Source: Roseburia faecis (GTDB taxonomy: Bacteria; Bacillota; Clostridia; Lachnospirales; Lachnospiraceae). From it: DNA of 64,000 bases. Within the stretch, counting starts at the first letter, position 1; each line of letters begins with the position of its first letter. Below, piece by piece: positions 46,539 through 54,737 of this stretch. The notes beneath the pieces are model-generated. The model searched no databases and had not been told where the DNA came from. It saw nothing but the letters and a program-made list of their open reading frames with translations. Location: NCBI RefSeq assembly GCF_001406815.1, contig NZ_CVRR01000019.1, positions 124,001 to 188,000 on the forward strand. Direction: 5' to 3'. The position numbers and the translations under genes are program-made.

Positions 46539-47499
46539 AACTCATCATTTAAAAATAAAACTGCTATGTATTTCTTGCATAGCAGCTCTTTTTATGAACG
46601 GATGCGGAACCGGTAAGACCGCGGATATCCAGAATCCATACTCCCTGACGGGAGATAATTCTTCCGTCAGCAACCAGTTTTTTGCAAGAAATCTGTGTGT
46701 GACAGACGATATTAATTTTGGCACGGATCAGGTTCATGCAGATTATGCCGAAGGAGCTGGTGTTTTTGATCTGACAACCAAAGAAGTACTGTACAGCCAG
46801 AACCTTTTCGAAAAACTGTATCCGGCAAGTACCACAAAAATTCTGACAGCCTATATCATTATCCGTAACTGTGATCTGGATGATAAAGTAACGGTCAGCG
46901 CGGATGCCATTGCAAATATGGCGGATTCTTCCAAATGCGGACTTGCTGCCGGAGATGTACTTACTGTCCGGGATTTACTGTACGGACTGCTACTTGTCAG
47001 TGGAAATGATGCGGCAAATGTCCTTGCCGAATATTATTCCGGGTCAATTGACAAATTTGCAGAGGAAATGAATCGCGAAGCAAAAGCCCTAGGAGCAACA
47101 CAGAGCCATTTTGTCAATGCAAACGGTCTGCCGGATGATGATCACTACACAACGATTTACGATATGTATCTGATCTTTCAGGCAGCAATTCAGACGCAGG
47201 ATTTTATTGATATCATACATACCCAAAGTTATGATGCCGCTTATCAGAATGCATCCGGTAATGCCGTGACACAAACATGGGAAAGTACAAACCGTTATCT
47301 GAACGGTCAGACAACCGAACCGGAAGATATTACCGTAATCGGTGGAAAAACCGGTACCACAAACGCAGCGGGATACTGTCTTGTTTTGTATTCAAAGAAT
47401 AAAAAAGGTGATGATATTGTCAGTATCGTTTACAAGGGAAAAACACGTTCTGATATGTATACGCTGATGAATCAGATTCTTTCCACGTTTGCGAATTAA
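46522..47499 (+). CDS. D-alanyl-D-alanine carboxypeptidase (lipoprotein-like)
   Basis: 325-residue low-molecular-weight PBP of the S11 family, which trims the terminal D-Ala of peptidoglycan stem peptides. The motifs are STTK (in PASTTKILTA), SGN (LLLVSGNDAAN) and KTGT (GGKTGTTNAAG). The N-terminal signal KIKLLCISCIAALFMNGC ends in a lipobox-like MNGC, suggesting lipid attachment, although Met and Asn before Gly-Cys are not ideal. The GTG at 46522 is preferred (GAGGAGA 11 bases upstream); a TTG at 46513 is too close to the same site. It overlaps mgsA by 17 bases. Confidence 0.9.
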   Translation: MKCTNRTHHLKIKLLCISCIAALFMNGCGTGKTADIQNPYSLTGDNSSVSNQFFARNLCVTDDINFGTDQVHADYAEGAGVFDLTTKEVLYSQNLFEKLYPASTTKILTAYIIIRNCDLDDKVTVSADAIANMADSSKCGLAAGDVLTVRDLLYGLLLVSGNDAANVLAEYYSGSIDKFAEEMNREAKALGATQSHFVNANGLPDDDHYTTIYDMYLIFQAAIQTQDFIDIIHTQSYDAAYQNASGNAVTQTWESTNRYLNGQTTEPEDITVIGGKTGTTNAAGYCLVLYSKNKKGDDIVSIVYKGKTRSDMYTLMNQILSTFAN

Positions 47500-47502
47500 T
47501 GA

Positions 47503-47531
47503 TTGTATTTCCTGTGCAAATATACTATAAT
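47503..47531 (+). promoter_or_regulatory. SigA-type promoter of the small P-loop gene
   Basis: TTGTAT at 47503-47508 and a perfect TATAAT at 47526-47531 have a 17-base spacer. The promoter lies directly after the carboxypeptidase stop and 55 bases before the next start codon. Confidence 0.75.
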
Positions 47532-47586
47532 TATGGTTATAAAGAACCGTTTTTTGTGACTTTTTATATTTGCAGGAGGAAGTGCC

Positions 47587-48009
47587 ATGATTGAAATCAT
47601 TTGTGGGGAAAAGGGAAAAGGAAAGACCAAGGAACTTTTAGAAAAAGTCAATCACACCGTCAGTACCGTTACCGGGAGTGTTGTTTATCTTGACAAAAGC
47701 CAGAAACATATGTATGAGTTAAACAATAAAGTCCGTCTGATCAATGTAGTGGATTATCCAATTACAAACTGTGATGAATTTTTAGGGTTTATCTGTGGGA
47801 TTGTATCCCAGGATCACGATCTGGAAGAAATGTATCTGGACAGTTTTCTTACCATTGCATTCATTGAATCCGATCAGGACATGGTAAGGGCGATTGAAAA
47901 ATTGGATATTATCAGCGAAAAATACAAAGTCCGTTTTATTTTAAGTGTTTCTAAAAACAAAGCGGATCTGCCGGAATATGCACAGGCGAAAGTAACGGTT
48001 TCGCTCTAA
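47587..48009 (+). CDS. Small P-loop ATPase-like protein of unknown function
   Basis: 140-residue cytoplasmic protein that starts with a Walker A motif (IICGEKGKGKTKELLEK). No obvious Walker B acid cluster follows, but YLDSFLTIAFIESDQD and VRFILSVSKNKADLP suggest a compact P-loop fold. Similar short proteins in Clostridia are loosely named PilT-like or ATP-binding; no twitching genes are present here. AGGAGG lies just before the ATG, and its own promoter and terminator make it a single-gene unit. Function unknown. Confidence 0.85.
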   Translation: MIEIICGEKGKGKTKELLEKVNHTVSTVTGSVVYLDKSQKHMYELNNKVRLINVVDYPITNCDEFLGFICGIVSQDHDLEEMYLDSFLTIAFIESDQDMVRAIEKLDIISEKYKVRFILSVSKNKADLPEYAQAKVTVSL

Positions 48010-48026
48010 GAGATCCCGGTTTACGG

Positions 48027-48068
48027 AAGATGGGAGTGCTTCTTATTGAGAACACTCCCATCTTTTTT
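48027..48068 (+). terminator. Rho-independent terminator after the P-loop gene
   Basis: A perfect 12-bp stem (48027-48038 with 48053-48064), a 14-base loop and a run of six T (48063-48068). It lies between convergent genes; the minus-strand side lacks a T run, so it mainly serves the plus-strand gene. Confidence 0.9.
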
Positions 48069-48072
48069 GTGT

Positions 48073-48279
48073 CTAATCCTCCAGAGAGGAACGGATTCTT
48101 CCGTAAAAGCTGATCAGATATAATCCGCTGAGTCCTACCAGCGCATATATGACACGCGTCAGCCAGGTCCCGTTTCCAAAGATAAAGGAAACCAGATTAA
48201 ACTGGAAAAATCCAATCAGTCCCCATACAATACATCCAATTACTGCTAATGTTAAAAGGCAGTTATCAAGCCATTTCAT
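48073..48279 (-). CDS. DUF378-family small membrane protein
   Basis: 68 residues with two transmembrane helices. It begins MKWLDNCLLTLAVIGCIVWGLIGFFQFNLVSFIFG and continues VIYALVGLSGLYLISFY, the typical DUF378 pattern. The ATG at 48279 is chosen because GGAGGT (48287-48292, minus strand) lies 7 bases upstream; an earlier in-frame ATG overlaps that site. It is a lone minus-strand gene in a plus-strand stretch. Function unknown. Confidence 0.88.
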   Translation of the reverse strand: MKWLDNCLLTLAVIGCIVWGLIGFFQFNLVSFIFGNGTWLTRVIYALVGLSGLYLISFYGRIRSSLED

Positions 48280-48349
48280 TCTTCTTACCTCCATTTTTTA
48301 TCCATAGTATGGAACAAAAAATTAAAATTATACACATTTCTTCTGATGA

Positions 48350-48378
48350 TTGTATTTGCAGTTTGAAAATGGTAAGAT
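48350..48378 (+). promoter_or_regulatory. SigA-type promoter of the HlyD-like/yggS/sepF operon
   Basis: TTGTAT at 48350-48355 and TAAGAT at 48373-48378 with a 17-base spacer, 29 bases before the TTG start at 48408. Confidence 0.65.
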
Positions 48379-48407
48379 AGAAGTATCAATCAGAGAGGTG
48401 GACTTTT

Positions 48408-49799
48408 TTGGCACGCAAACAGAATGTTGTACGAATGCATCATGGTCTGAATTTAAATATCGGAATCGTGATTTTTGTAATTATAATTATCTATGTCATC
48501 TTTAACCTTATATCGTATCTGACTTCCAGCCCGGTTGCTGAATACGAAGTGGGGCAGGGAACCATTGCAACAAACCATGTTTATCACGGACTGATTCTGC
48601 GCGATGAGACGGTTGTCTATGCAGGACAGAGCGGTTATATCAATTACTATCTGAAAAACGGAGCAAAAGCCTCCGTCAATGATGTGGTCTATTCCATTGA
48701 TACCAGCGGAGAACTTTCCCGACAGATTTCAGATGTCGCATCCAATGGCGACACCCTTGACACCGAAACACTGAATGAAGTTTCCTCTGAACTGGATGTT
48801 TTCCGGAATTCTTATGACTCCAACACGTTTTCTTCGGTTTATACATTCAAAAACGAACTCAATGCACAGCTGACACAGACCCTCAGTATGAATGCCCTCA
48901 GTTCTTTAAATGAAGATGTGAAAGCCGCTGTAGAAAACAATACGTTTTACAAAAAGAAGTCAGAAAAACCTGGAATTATCGTATATTACACGGACGGCTA
49001 TGAAAGTGTCACCACAGACAACTTTACTTCTGGTCAGTTTAACATGGCAGATTACAAAAGAAATTCTCTGGATGATCAGGAACAGGTCACGGCAAATACT
49101 CCTGCCTACAAACGGATTGACAGTGAAAAATGGAATATTCTGTTGCCAGTATCAGAGGATATGGCAGAACAGCTAAAAGATAATGAGTATATTAAAATCC
49201 GTTTCTGCAAGGATGATTTTACACTGACAGTTCCTTATTCCCTGACCAAAAAAGACGGAAGTTATTATGTAAACCTGAGTTTAAAAACGGCAATGATCCG
49301 TTATGTAAATGATCGTTTCGTCGATGTGGAACTTGTCGTATCTGAAAAAACCGGTCTGAAAATTCCGAATTCGGCCATTACAAAAAAACAGTTTTATACG
49401 GTTCCAAAAGAGTATTTTACACAGGGAGGCGATTCATCCGTTCCCGGACTTATGATAGAAAACCATGCTGGAGATACCGGTTCGGTAACACTGGTTCAGC
49501 CAACCATATACTACGAAACGGATGATTTTTACTATATTGATGATGAAACCGTTTCTGCCGGCGATGTTGTGGTAAAAAACAATTCTTCCGGGACGTATAC
49601 CATCGGCAGTGATGTGGACAAGCTCACCGGTGTTTATAATATCAACAAAGGATATGCCGTATTTAAACAAATTGATATTCTTACACAAAACAATAAATAT
49701 ACCATCGTTGATACAGGCACTTCCTACGGAGTCGCCCTGTATGACCATATTGCCTTAGACGGCAGTAAAATAAAAGAAAACCAGCTGGTTGTAAAATAA
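48408..49799 (+). CDS. HlyD-like membrane-anchored envelope protein
   Basis: 463 residues. The short basic start is followed by one transmembrane helix at about 19-40. The extracytoplasmic part begins with a lipoyl/HlyD-like barrel (EYEVGQGTIATNHVYHGLILRDETVVYAGQSGYINYYLKNGAKASVNDVVYSID), then a Ser/Asn-rich helical section and further beta-rich domains. Such proteins are named HlyD-family adaptors, but no ABC exporter is encoded nearby. Its position directly upstream of yggS and sepF suggests a link to division or the envelope. The TTG at 48408 follows GAGAGGTGG. Confidence 0.85.
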   Translation: MARKQNVVRMHHGLNLNIGIVIFVIIIIYVIFNLISYLTSSPVAEYEVGQGTIATNHVYHGLILRDETVVYAGQSGYINYYLKNGAKASVNDVVYSIDTSGELSRQISDVASNGDTLDTETLNEVSSELDVFRNSYDSNTFSSVYTFKNELNAQLTQTLSMNALSSLNEDVKAAVENNTFYKKKSEKPGIIVYYTDGYESVTTDNFTSGQFNMADYKRNSLDDQEQVTANTPAYKRIDSEKWNILLPVSEDMAEQLKDNEYIKIRFCKDDFTLTVPYSLTKKDGSYYVNLSLKTAMIRYVNDRFVDVELVVSEKTGLKIPNSAITKKQFYTVPKEYFTQGGDSSVPGLMIENHAGDTGSVTLVQPTIYYETDDFYYIDDETVSAGDVVVKNNSSGTYTIGSDVDKLTGVYNINKGYAVFKQIDILTQNNKYTIVDTGTSYGVALYDHIALDGSKIKENQLVVK

Positions 49800-49812
49800 A
49801 AGGAGTGTATAC

Positions 49813-50511
49813 ATGATGGATTTACAGGAAAACCTGCAACAGGTAGAAGCAAATATATGCAAAGCATGCGAAAACGCAGGAAGAAAACGCAGTGATGTGA
49901 CATTGATCGCTGTCAGCAAAACCAAGCCAATCGAAATGCTTCAGACAGTATATGATCTGGGGCCGCGTGATTTTGGAGAGAATAAAGTTCAGGAAATGTG
50001 TGAGAAAATGGAAGTTCTTCCAAAAGATATCCGCTGGCATATGATCGGACATCTGCAGACGAACAAAGTGAAATATATCATTGGAAAGACAGAACTCATC
50101 CATTCGGTGGACAGTCTGCATCTGGCAAAAGAAATTGAAAAACAAGCTGCAAAACAAAACGTAACCGTCTCGATTCTTGTCGAGGTCAATATTGCAGAAG
50201 AGGAGAGTAAATTTGGTATTCATAAGGAAGAAACCATTTCCCTTATCCGCCAGATTGCCGCTTTGCCGCATATTCAAATCCTTGGGCTGATGACGATTGC
50301 ACCATTCGTGGAAAATCCGGAAGACAACCGCACTTACTTCCGGCAGATTCGCCAATTATCTGTTGACATTGACGCACAAAACATAGATAATGTACGTATG
50401 GATATTTTGTCCATGGGAATGACCGGAGATTATATGGTTGCAATTGAAGAAGGTGCAACCATGGTTCGTGTTGGAACCGGAATTTTCGGCGAAAGACATT
50501 ATCAAAAATAA
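49813..50511 (+). CDS. yggS: YggS/YlmE-family PLP homeostasis protein
   Basis: 232-residue single-domain PLP-binding protein of the alanine racemase N-terminal fold. The PLP lysine is in IAVSKTKP, and FGENKVQE, WHMIGHLQTNKVK, VNIAEEESKFGI and LSMGMTGDYMVAIEEGATMVRVGTGIFG are all conserved. It controls free PLP and amino-acid balance rather than catalysing a known reaction. As in Bacillus (ylmE-ylmF-ylmH), sepF follows 11 bases later. ATG 49813 or 49816 may be used. Confidence 0.95.
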   Translation: MMDLQENLQQVEANICKACENAGRKRSDVTLIAVSKTKPIEMLQTVYDLGPRDFGENKVQEMCEKMEVLPKDIRWHMIGHLQTNKVKYIIGKTELIHSVDSLHLAKEIEKQAAKQNVTVSILVEVNIAEEESKFGIHKEETISLIRQIAALPHIQILGLMTIAPFVENPEDNRTYFRQIRQLSVDIDAQNIDNVRMDILSMGMTGDYMVAIEEGATMVRVGTGIFGERHYQK

Positions 50512-50522
50512 GGTGGTAAAAA

Positions 50523-51053
50523 ATGAGTATTATTGATAAATTTCTCGATGTCATGCGTTTAAATGATGATGATTACGAATTTGATAACGAAGATTACGAT
50601 TACGATGAAGAAGAGGATTATGAGGTAAAAGAAAAAAAACCTTCCCGTAGAGAACGCAAAAAAGAAGAGGAACAGCAACAGACCGCAGCAACTTTTGATA
50701 TTTCCGAAAAGCAGAGGCAGAAGCAGCAGAATAAAATTACACCAATCAACCGAAACCGCCGACAGGGACAACCGGGAATGGAAGTATGTGTGATCAAGCC
50801 AACTACCATTGAAGATGAGATTGAAATAACAGAAACCTTATTAAATGGACGTACCGTTGTAATCAACATGGAAGGACTCAGTGTAGATATTGCACAGCGG
50901 ATCATCGATTTTACTTCCGGTGCTACCTTTGCCATGCATGGAAATCTACAGAAGATCTCCAATTACATCTTCCTTGCAACTCCAAATGGTGTTGACATTT
51001 CCGGAGATATTCAGGGACTTATGGAATCTTTTGATTTACCAGGATTAAATTAA
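50523..51053 (+). CDS. sepF: Cell division protein SepF
   Basis: 176-residue division protein that anchors FtsZ to the membrane in Gram-positive bacteria. The N-terminal helix MSIIDKFLDVMRL is the membrane-binding segment. A very acidic linker (Asp/Glu/Tyr-rich, about 15-40) and a basic Gln-rich part come next. The SepF core has VCVIKPTTIEDEIEITETLLNGRTVVINMEGLSVDIAQRIIDFTSGATFAMHG. It lies in the usual ylm cluster. AAGGTGG precedes the ATG. Confidence 0.95.
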   Translation: MSIIDKFLDVMRLNDDDYEFDNEDYDYDEEEDYEVKEKKPSRRERKKEEEQQQTAATFDISEKQRQKQQNKITPINRNRRQGQPGMEVCVIKPTTIEDEIEITETLLNGRTVVINMEGLSVDIAQRIIDFTSGATFAMHGNLQKISNYIFLATPNGVDISGDIQGLMESFDLPGLN

Positions 51054-51057
51054 TAAT

Positions 51058-51810
51058 ATGAACGAACAGGAATTATGCCGGAAGCGTCTTTTGGATCTTT
51101 CCAGACAGGCGGACCGGAAAGGAATTGTATTATTCAGTGATTTTTTAAATTTAAATGAACAGAATATTTTTCATAGTCTGCAGAAGGAACTGTATACTAC
51201 AGCAGAACTATCCGGTGGCTATGAGCAGGCAGAGCGTCAGATGGTTGCATTTATCCCTGATGCTCTTTGTTATGAATGGTCTTATCCGTTTGTTTGTATC
51301 CATGCGGTTCCCCAGTATCCAAAATATGCGGAAAAACTTACGCATCGCGATGTACTGGGGGCACTGATGCATCTTGGACTGGACCGGAGTAAAATCGGAG
51401 ATATTGTTGTGCTGGAAAATGACATTTATATCTTTTGTTCAGAAACCATCTCCAGTTTTATTATGGATCAGTTTACGCAGATCCGCCATACCATGATCCG
51501 GAGTTCGATTATCGAAGATGTCAGTACCCTTAAAGTCCATCCCGTTTTTGAGGAACACGATGATATGGTTGCTTCTAACCGCATTGATGCCATTATTGCG
51601 CGGGCATATCATTTATCCCGGTCGGAAGCTGCCGCATATCTTACCGCTGAGAAAGTTTTCATTAATGGACGTTGCATTACAAACTGCAATCAATCCTGTG
51701 ACAACGGAGATATTGTTTCGGTTCGCCAAAAAGGGCGTTTTGTTTTTGAAACCGACCAGTCTCTCAGCAAAAAAGGAAAACTTCGCGTCCGGTTTATGAT
51801 TTATAAGTAA
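51058..51810 (+). CDS. ylmH: YlmH-family S4 RNA-binding protein
   Basis: 250-residue protein. The N-terminal and middle domains match YlmH (FLNLNEQNIF, AVPQYPKYAEKLTHRDVLGALMHLGLDRSKIGDIVV). A C-terminal S4 RNA-binding domain starts at about residue 180 (NRIDAIIARAYHLSRSEAAAYLTAEKVFINGRCI). YlmH binds stalled large ribosomal subunits in Bacillus rescue pathways. It lies 4 bases after sepF, without a strong ribosome binding site of its own, suggesting coupling. Confidence 0.93.
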   Translation: MNEQELCRKRLLDLSRQADRKGIVLFSDFLNLNEQNIFHSLQKELYTTAELSGGYEQAERQMVAFIPDALCYEWSYPFVCIHAVPQYPKYAEKLTHRDVLGALMHLGLDRSKIGDIVVLENDIYIFCSETISSFIMDQFTQIRHTMIRSSIIEDVSTLKVHPVFEEHDDMVASNRIDAIIARAYHLSRSEAAAYLTAEKVFINGRCITNCNQSCDNGDIVSVRQKGRFVFETDQSLSKKGKLRVRFMIYK

Positions 51811-51820
51811 GGAGAGAACA

Positions 51821-52399
51821 ATGAATCAGAGAAAGACAAAAAAATATATGGGATACAGCGGTCTGCTTGTTATTCTTTTAATTGCCATCGACCAGTTTAC
51901 CAAATGGCTTGCCTATACCCATCTGTACCAGAAACCGGATGTGTCTGTGATTGATGGGGTATTCCAGTTAAAATATCTCGAGAATGACAGTGCTGCATTT
52001 AGTCTGGATCCGGTTTCTATTCTGCAGCGGATTTTTCATTTTACTTATTTTGACAGCCATCCGGAAGCTTTTTTGATGGCAAAAATGATCTTTTTTGCCG
52101 TACTGACCATCGTTGTGCTTGTTTTACTGGCTATTGTGTATCAACGAATTCCATTGAACCGCCGTTTTCTTCCGCTGAATATCATAGCCGTCGGAATCTT
52201 TGCAGGGGCGGCAGGAAACCTGATTGACCGTGTAATACATCACTATGTCATTGATTTCTTTTATTTCAGCCTGATCAATTTTCCGATTTTTAATGTCGCA
52301 GATATTTATGTAACACTTTCTGCAGTCGCATTGATCATTGCTGTGCTTTTTTATTACAAGGAAGAAGATTTTTCTTTGATTTTCACTGGAAAACTGTAA
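51821..52399 (+). CDS. lspA: Lipoprotein signal peptidase (signal peptidase II)
   Basis: 192-residue membrane aspartyl protease (EC 3.4.23.36) that removes signal peptides from lipoproteins. Four transmembrane segments are visible. The catalytic aspartates lie in GAAGNLIDRV and FNVADIYVTLSA. IDQFTKWLA and LENDSAAFSL are N-terminal family motifs. It is somewhat longer than the common 150-170 residues because of an insertion after the second motif (around residues 65-85). At least one clear lipoprotein substrate is encoded in the window (24937-26031). Confidence 0.95.
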   Translation: MNQRKTKKYMGYSGLLVILLIAIDQFTKWLAYTHLYQKPDVSVIDGVFQLKYLENDSAAFSLDPVSILQRIFHFTYFDSHPEAFLMAKMIFFAVLTIVVLVLLAIVYQRIPLNRRFLPLNIIAVGIFAGAAGNLIDRVIHHYVIDFFYFSLINFPIFNVADIYVTLSAVALIIAVLFYYKEEDFSLIFTGKL

Positions 52400-52421
52400 G
52401 ATGAAAAGGAGTCCTAAAACC

Positions 52422-53345
52422 GTGCAGGAAGAATCATTTGAAGTACAGTACACACAGGAAGGGGAGCGTCTGGATAAAGTTCTTTCCGAAATTTATCCGG
52501 ATTTCTCCCGTTCTTTTTTTCAAAAACTTATCAAAAACAAACAAATTCAGGTAAACGGGGCAGTTCAAAAGGCCAGTTATCCGGTACATACAGAAGATCT
52601 CATACGTGTCACCATTCCGGATGCTGTCGAAACGACCATTGAACCGGAAAACATTCCGTTGGACATTCTGTATGAAGACAATGATGTCCTGATTGTGAAT
52701 AAACCCAAAGGGATGGTTGTACATCCATCGGCAGGACATTATTCCGGAACACTGGTAAATGCTATCATGTATCACTGCAAAGATTCATTAAGCGGCATCA
52801 ACGGACAGATACGTCCGGGAATTGTTCATCGTATTGATATGGATACCACCGGTTCCCTGATTGTATGCAAAAATGATGAAAGCCACATAAACATTGCAGA
52901 GCAGATCAAAGAACATACCGTCAAACGCATCTATGTTGGCATAGTCTGTGGAAATGTAACCGAAGACGAGGGAACCATCGAAGGCGCAATTGGAAGGCAT
53001 CCGGTTGACCGAAAAAAAATGGCCATCAATGAGAAAAACGGGAAACCGGCAATCACCCATTATAAAGTTCTTGAACGTTTTGGAAATTATACTTATATGC
53101 AGTTCCGGCTTGAAACCGGGCGAACTCACCAGATCCGTGTACATATGGCAAGCATCGGGCATCCGTTACTTGGAGATACTCTGTATTCCAGTGGCAGATC
53201 ACCATTTAAACATCTGCAGGGGCAGACGCTCCACGCAAAAACAATAGGATTCGTTCATCCAAAAAGTGGAGAATATATGGAATTTTCTGCTCCGTTGCCG
53301 GAATATTTTGATAATTTACTAAAATTGTTGAAATCCAGATCCTGA
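52422..53345 (+). CDS. RluA/RluD-family pseudouridine synthase (YlyB-like)
   Basis: 307 residues. The N-terminal S4 domain (EGERLDKVLSEIYPDFSRSFFQKLIKNKQIQVNG) is followed by the catalytic domain with HRIDMDTTGSLIV, where the Asp is the nucleophile, and LETGRTHQIRVHMASIGHPLLGD. The exact uridine target (23S rRNA 1911/1915/1917 for RluD) is inferred from the family only. The GTG at 52422 is chosen because AAAAGGAG lies 10 bases upstream; the ATG at 52401 has no ribosome binding site. It follows lspA as in Bacillus. Confidence 0.93.
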   Translation: MQEESFEVQYTQEGERLDKVLSEIYPDFSRSFFQKLIKNKQIQVNGAVQKASYPVHTEDLIRVTIPDAVETTIEPENIPLDILYEDNDVLIVNKPKGMVVHPSAGHYSGTLVNAIMYHCKDSLSGINGQIRPGIVHRIDMDTTGSLIVCKNDESHINIAEQIKEHTVKRIYVGIVCGNVTEDEGTIEGAIGRHPVDRKKMAINEKNGKPAITHYKVLERFGNYTYMQFRLETGRTHQIRVHMASIGHPLLGDTLYSSGRSPFKHLQGQTLHAKTIGFVHPKSGEYMEFSAPLPEYFDNLLKLLKSRS

Positions 53346-53357
53346 ATGTTGTATAAT
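53328..53357 (+). promoter_or_regulatory. SigA-type promoter of the cytidylate-kinase-like gene
   Basis: TTGAAA at 53328-53333 and a perfect TATAAT at 53352-53357 with an 18-base spacer. The -35 lies within the end of the rlu gene. Confidence 0.7.
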
Positions 53358-53366
53358 ATGTATATA

Positions 53367-53386
53367 CTTTAAGAGATTACTTAAAG
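53367..53386 (+). repeat. Inverted repeat in the 5' leader of the cytidylate-kinase-like gene
   Basis: CTTTAAG (53367-53373) and CTTAAAG (53380-53386) are exact reverse complements separated by six bases. The repeat begins just after the predicted transcription start, so it may be an operator or a 5'-end mRNA hairpin. Confidence 0.4.
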
Positions 53387-53412
53387 AATTTATGACATCG
53401 GAGGTAACGGGT

Positions 53413-54042
53413 ATGGGTAATCATATTTATACAATCGGAAGAGAACTTGGAAGTGGTGGATACACAGTTGCAAAACTTTTAGCAGAACGTCTTGGAATCA
53501 GGCTATATGATAAAGAGCTTTTGGCACAGGCAGCGAAAGATTCTGGCTTTTGCGAAGAAATTTTCGAAAATCATGATGAACGTCCAACCAATAGTTTTTT
53601 GTATTCCCTGGTAATGGATACATATACCGGTGGAAATTATTCTGCAGCACCGTTTTTGGATATGCCGCTTAACCACAAGGTATTTTTAGCGCAATTTGAT
53701 ACCATAAAAAAGATTGCATCCGAGGAGTCCTGTGTAATTGTCGGCCGCTGTGCAGATTACGCACTGGCTTCTAATCCGGACTGTCTGAGCATCTTTGTAC
53801 ATGCAGATATGGACGATCGTATCAGGCGTGTCAGCAAACGTGAGGATGTCACGGAATCAAAAGCCAAAGATATGATCCAGAAAAGAGATAAGCAGCGTTC
53901 CAGCTATTATAATTATTACACCTGTAAGAAATGGGGAGACTCCAGAAGCTATGATCTGACACTTAACACAAGTAAGATCACACCGGAGGCGTGTGTCGAC
54001 ATTATTCTGGATTTTCGAAAGAAAATGGAACAGAAGAAATAA
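53413..54042 (+). CDS. Cytidylate kinase-like family protein
   Basis: 209-residue P-loop kinase-fold protein. IYTIGRELGSGGYTVAKLLAERLGIRLYDKELL matches the glycine-rich loop of the cytidylate-kinase-like family, which is distinct from classic Cmk. Later CVIVGRCADYAL and IFVHADMDDRIRRVSKREDV are also conserved. The physiological substrate is unknown. The ATG at 53413 is preferred for the GGAGGT 7 bases upstream. It is a single-gene unit with its own promoter and terminator. Confidence 0.88.
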   Translation: MGNHIYTIGRELGSGGYTVAKLLAERLGIRLYDKELLAQAAKDSGFCEEIFENHDERPTNSFLYSLVMDTYTGGNYSAAPFLDMPLNHKVFLAQFDTIKKIASEESCVIVGRCADYALASNPDCLSIFVHADMDDRIRRVSKREDVTESKAKDMIQKRDKQRSSYYNYYTCKKWGDSRSYDLTLNTSKITPEACVDIILDFRKKMEQKK

Positions 54043-54059
54043 AGCAATTCAGCTCTGAA

Positions 54060-54096
54060 AAAAGGAACCGGTCTTAAGGTCCGGTTCCTTTTCTTG
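54060..54096 (+). terminator. Rho-independent terminator after the cytidylate-kinase-like gene
   Basis: A 12-bp perfect stem (54060-54071 with 54081-54092) with a 9-base loop, followed by TTTTCTTG. It separates this gene from dtd. Confidence 0.88.
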
Positions 54097-54140
54097 TATA
54101 CTTTAAAAATCTATTGAAAATATTAAGAGGAATTAAATCC

Positions 54141-54590
54141 ATGCGATTTGTAATACAACGTGTCACTGAAGCAACATGTGAAGTTGATCAAGAAATTACC
54201 GGACAGATAACAAACGGCTTTTGCGTCCTGATCGGAATTGCAGAAACCGATACCAAAAACATTGCCGATAAAATGATTCGAAAACTCCTTGGGATGCGCA
54301 TCTTCGGTGATGAAAACGGAAAAACAAACCTGTCTTTACATGATATCGAAGGCTCCCTGTTATTAATATCACAGTTTACATTATATGCGGACTGCCGGAA
54401 GGGAAACCGTCCATCTTTTATCAAAGCCGGAAATCCGGAACTTGCAAACAATCTCTACGAATATATTATTGCAAAATGCAAAGAAGAAATTCCGGATGTA
54501 CAAACCGGAATCTTTGGTGCAGATATGAAAATTTCTCTGGTAAACGATGGGCCTTTTACCATATTGCTGGATTCTGAAGATCTTGCATAA
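54141..54590 (+). CDS. dtd: D-aminoacyl-tRNA deacylase
   Basis: 149-residue DTD (EC 3.1.1.96) that removes D-amino acids from mischarged tRNA. It starts [16 protein letters not shown]; the active-site motifs [17 protein letters not shown] and the C-terminal [12 protein letters not shown] (the GP cis-proline motif) are present. The ATG at 54141 has AAGAGGAA upstream and begins the conserved N-terminus. A 147-base gap with strong secondary structure follows. Confidence 0.96.
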   Translation: MRFVIQRVTEATCEVDQEITGQITNGFCVLIGIAETDTKNIADKMIRKLLGMRIFGDENGKTNLSLHDIEGSLLLISQFTLYADCRKGNRPSFIKAGNPELANNLYEYIIAKCKEEIPDVQTGIFGADMKISLVNDGPFTILLDSEDLA

Positions 54591-54605
54591 TGGCTTGCAA
54601 AGGCA

Positions 54606-54702
54606 TACGCGGAGTGATATCCTGATTTTATCAGGAGAACTATTCGTTAAACTTAGGTTTTGCGAATAGTTGCATGGATGCCGCTATTGCCGTTTCCGCG
54701 TA
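54606..54702. other. Structured intergenic element (candidate cis-acting RNA)
   Basis: A closing 8-bp helix (54606-54613 with 54695-54702) encloses a 7-bp hairpin with a 3-base loop (54620-54626 with 54630-54636). It also encloses a 9-bp hairpin (54638-54646 with 54663-54671) extended by an internal loop and four more pairs (54649-54652 with 54657-54660). An unpaired G/C-rich stretch at 54672-54692 remains, with a small GCAT/ATGC hairpin possible. This branched layout is typical of a riboswitch or other structured RNA, but it matches no class I can name. It sits between dtd and the TtcA-like gene, ending 35 bases before that start. The strand is assumed plus from gene direction but is not proven. 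Confidence 0.5.
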
Positions 54703-54737
54703 AGAAATGATTTATCATAAAGCAAAGGAACCATTAT

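Noticed and set aside
54606-54702. tRNA gene or known riboswitch (for example the THF class, because of GGAG and TTGCAT segments)
   Set aside because: No T-arm GTTCRA motif and helix sizes do not fit a tRNA; conserved THF-aptamer bases are not in the right order.
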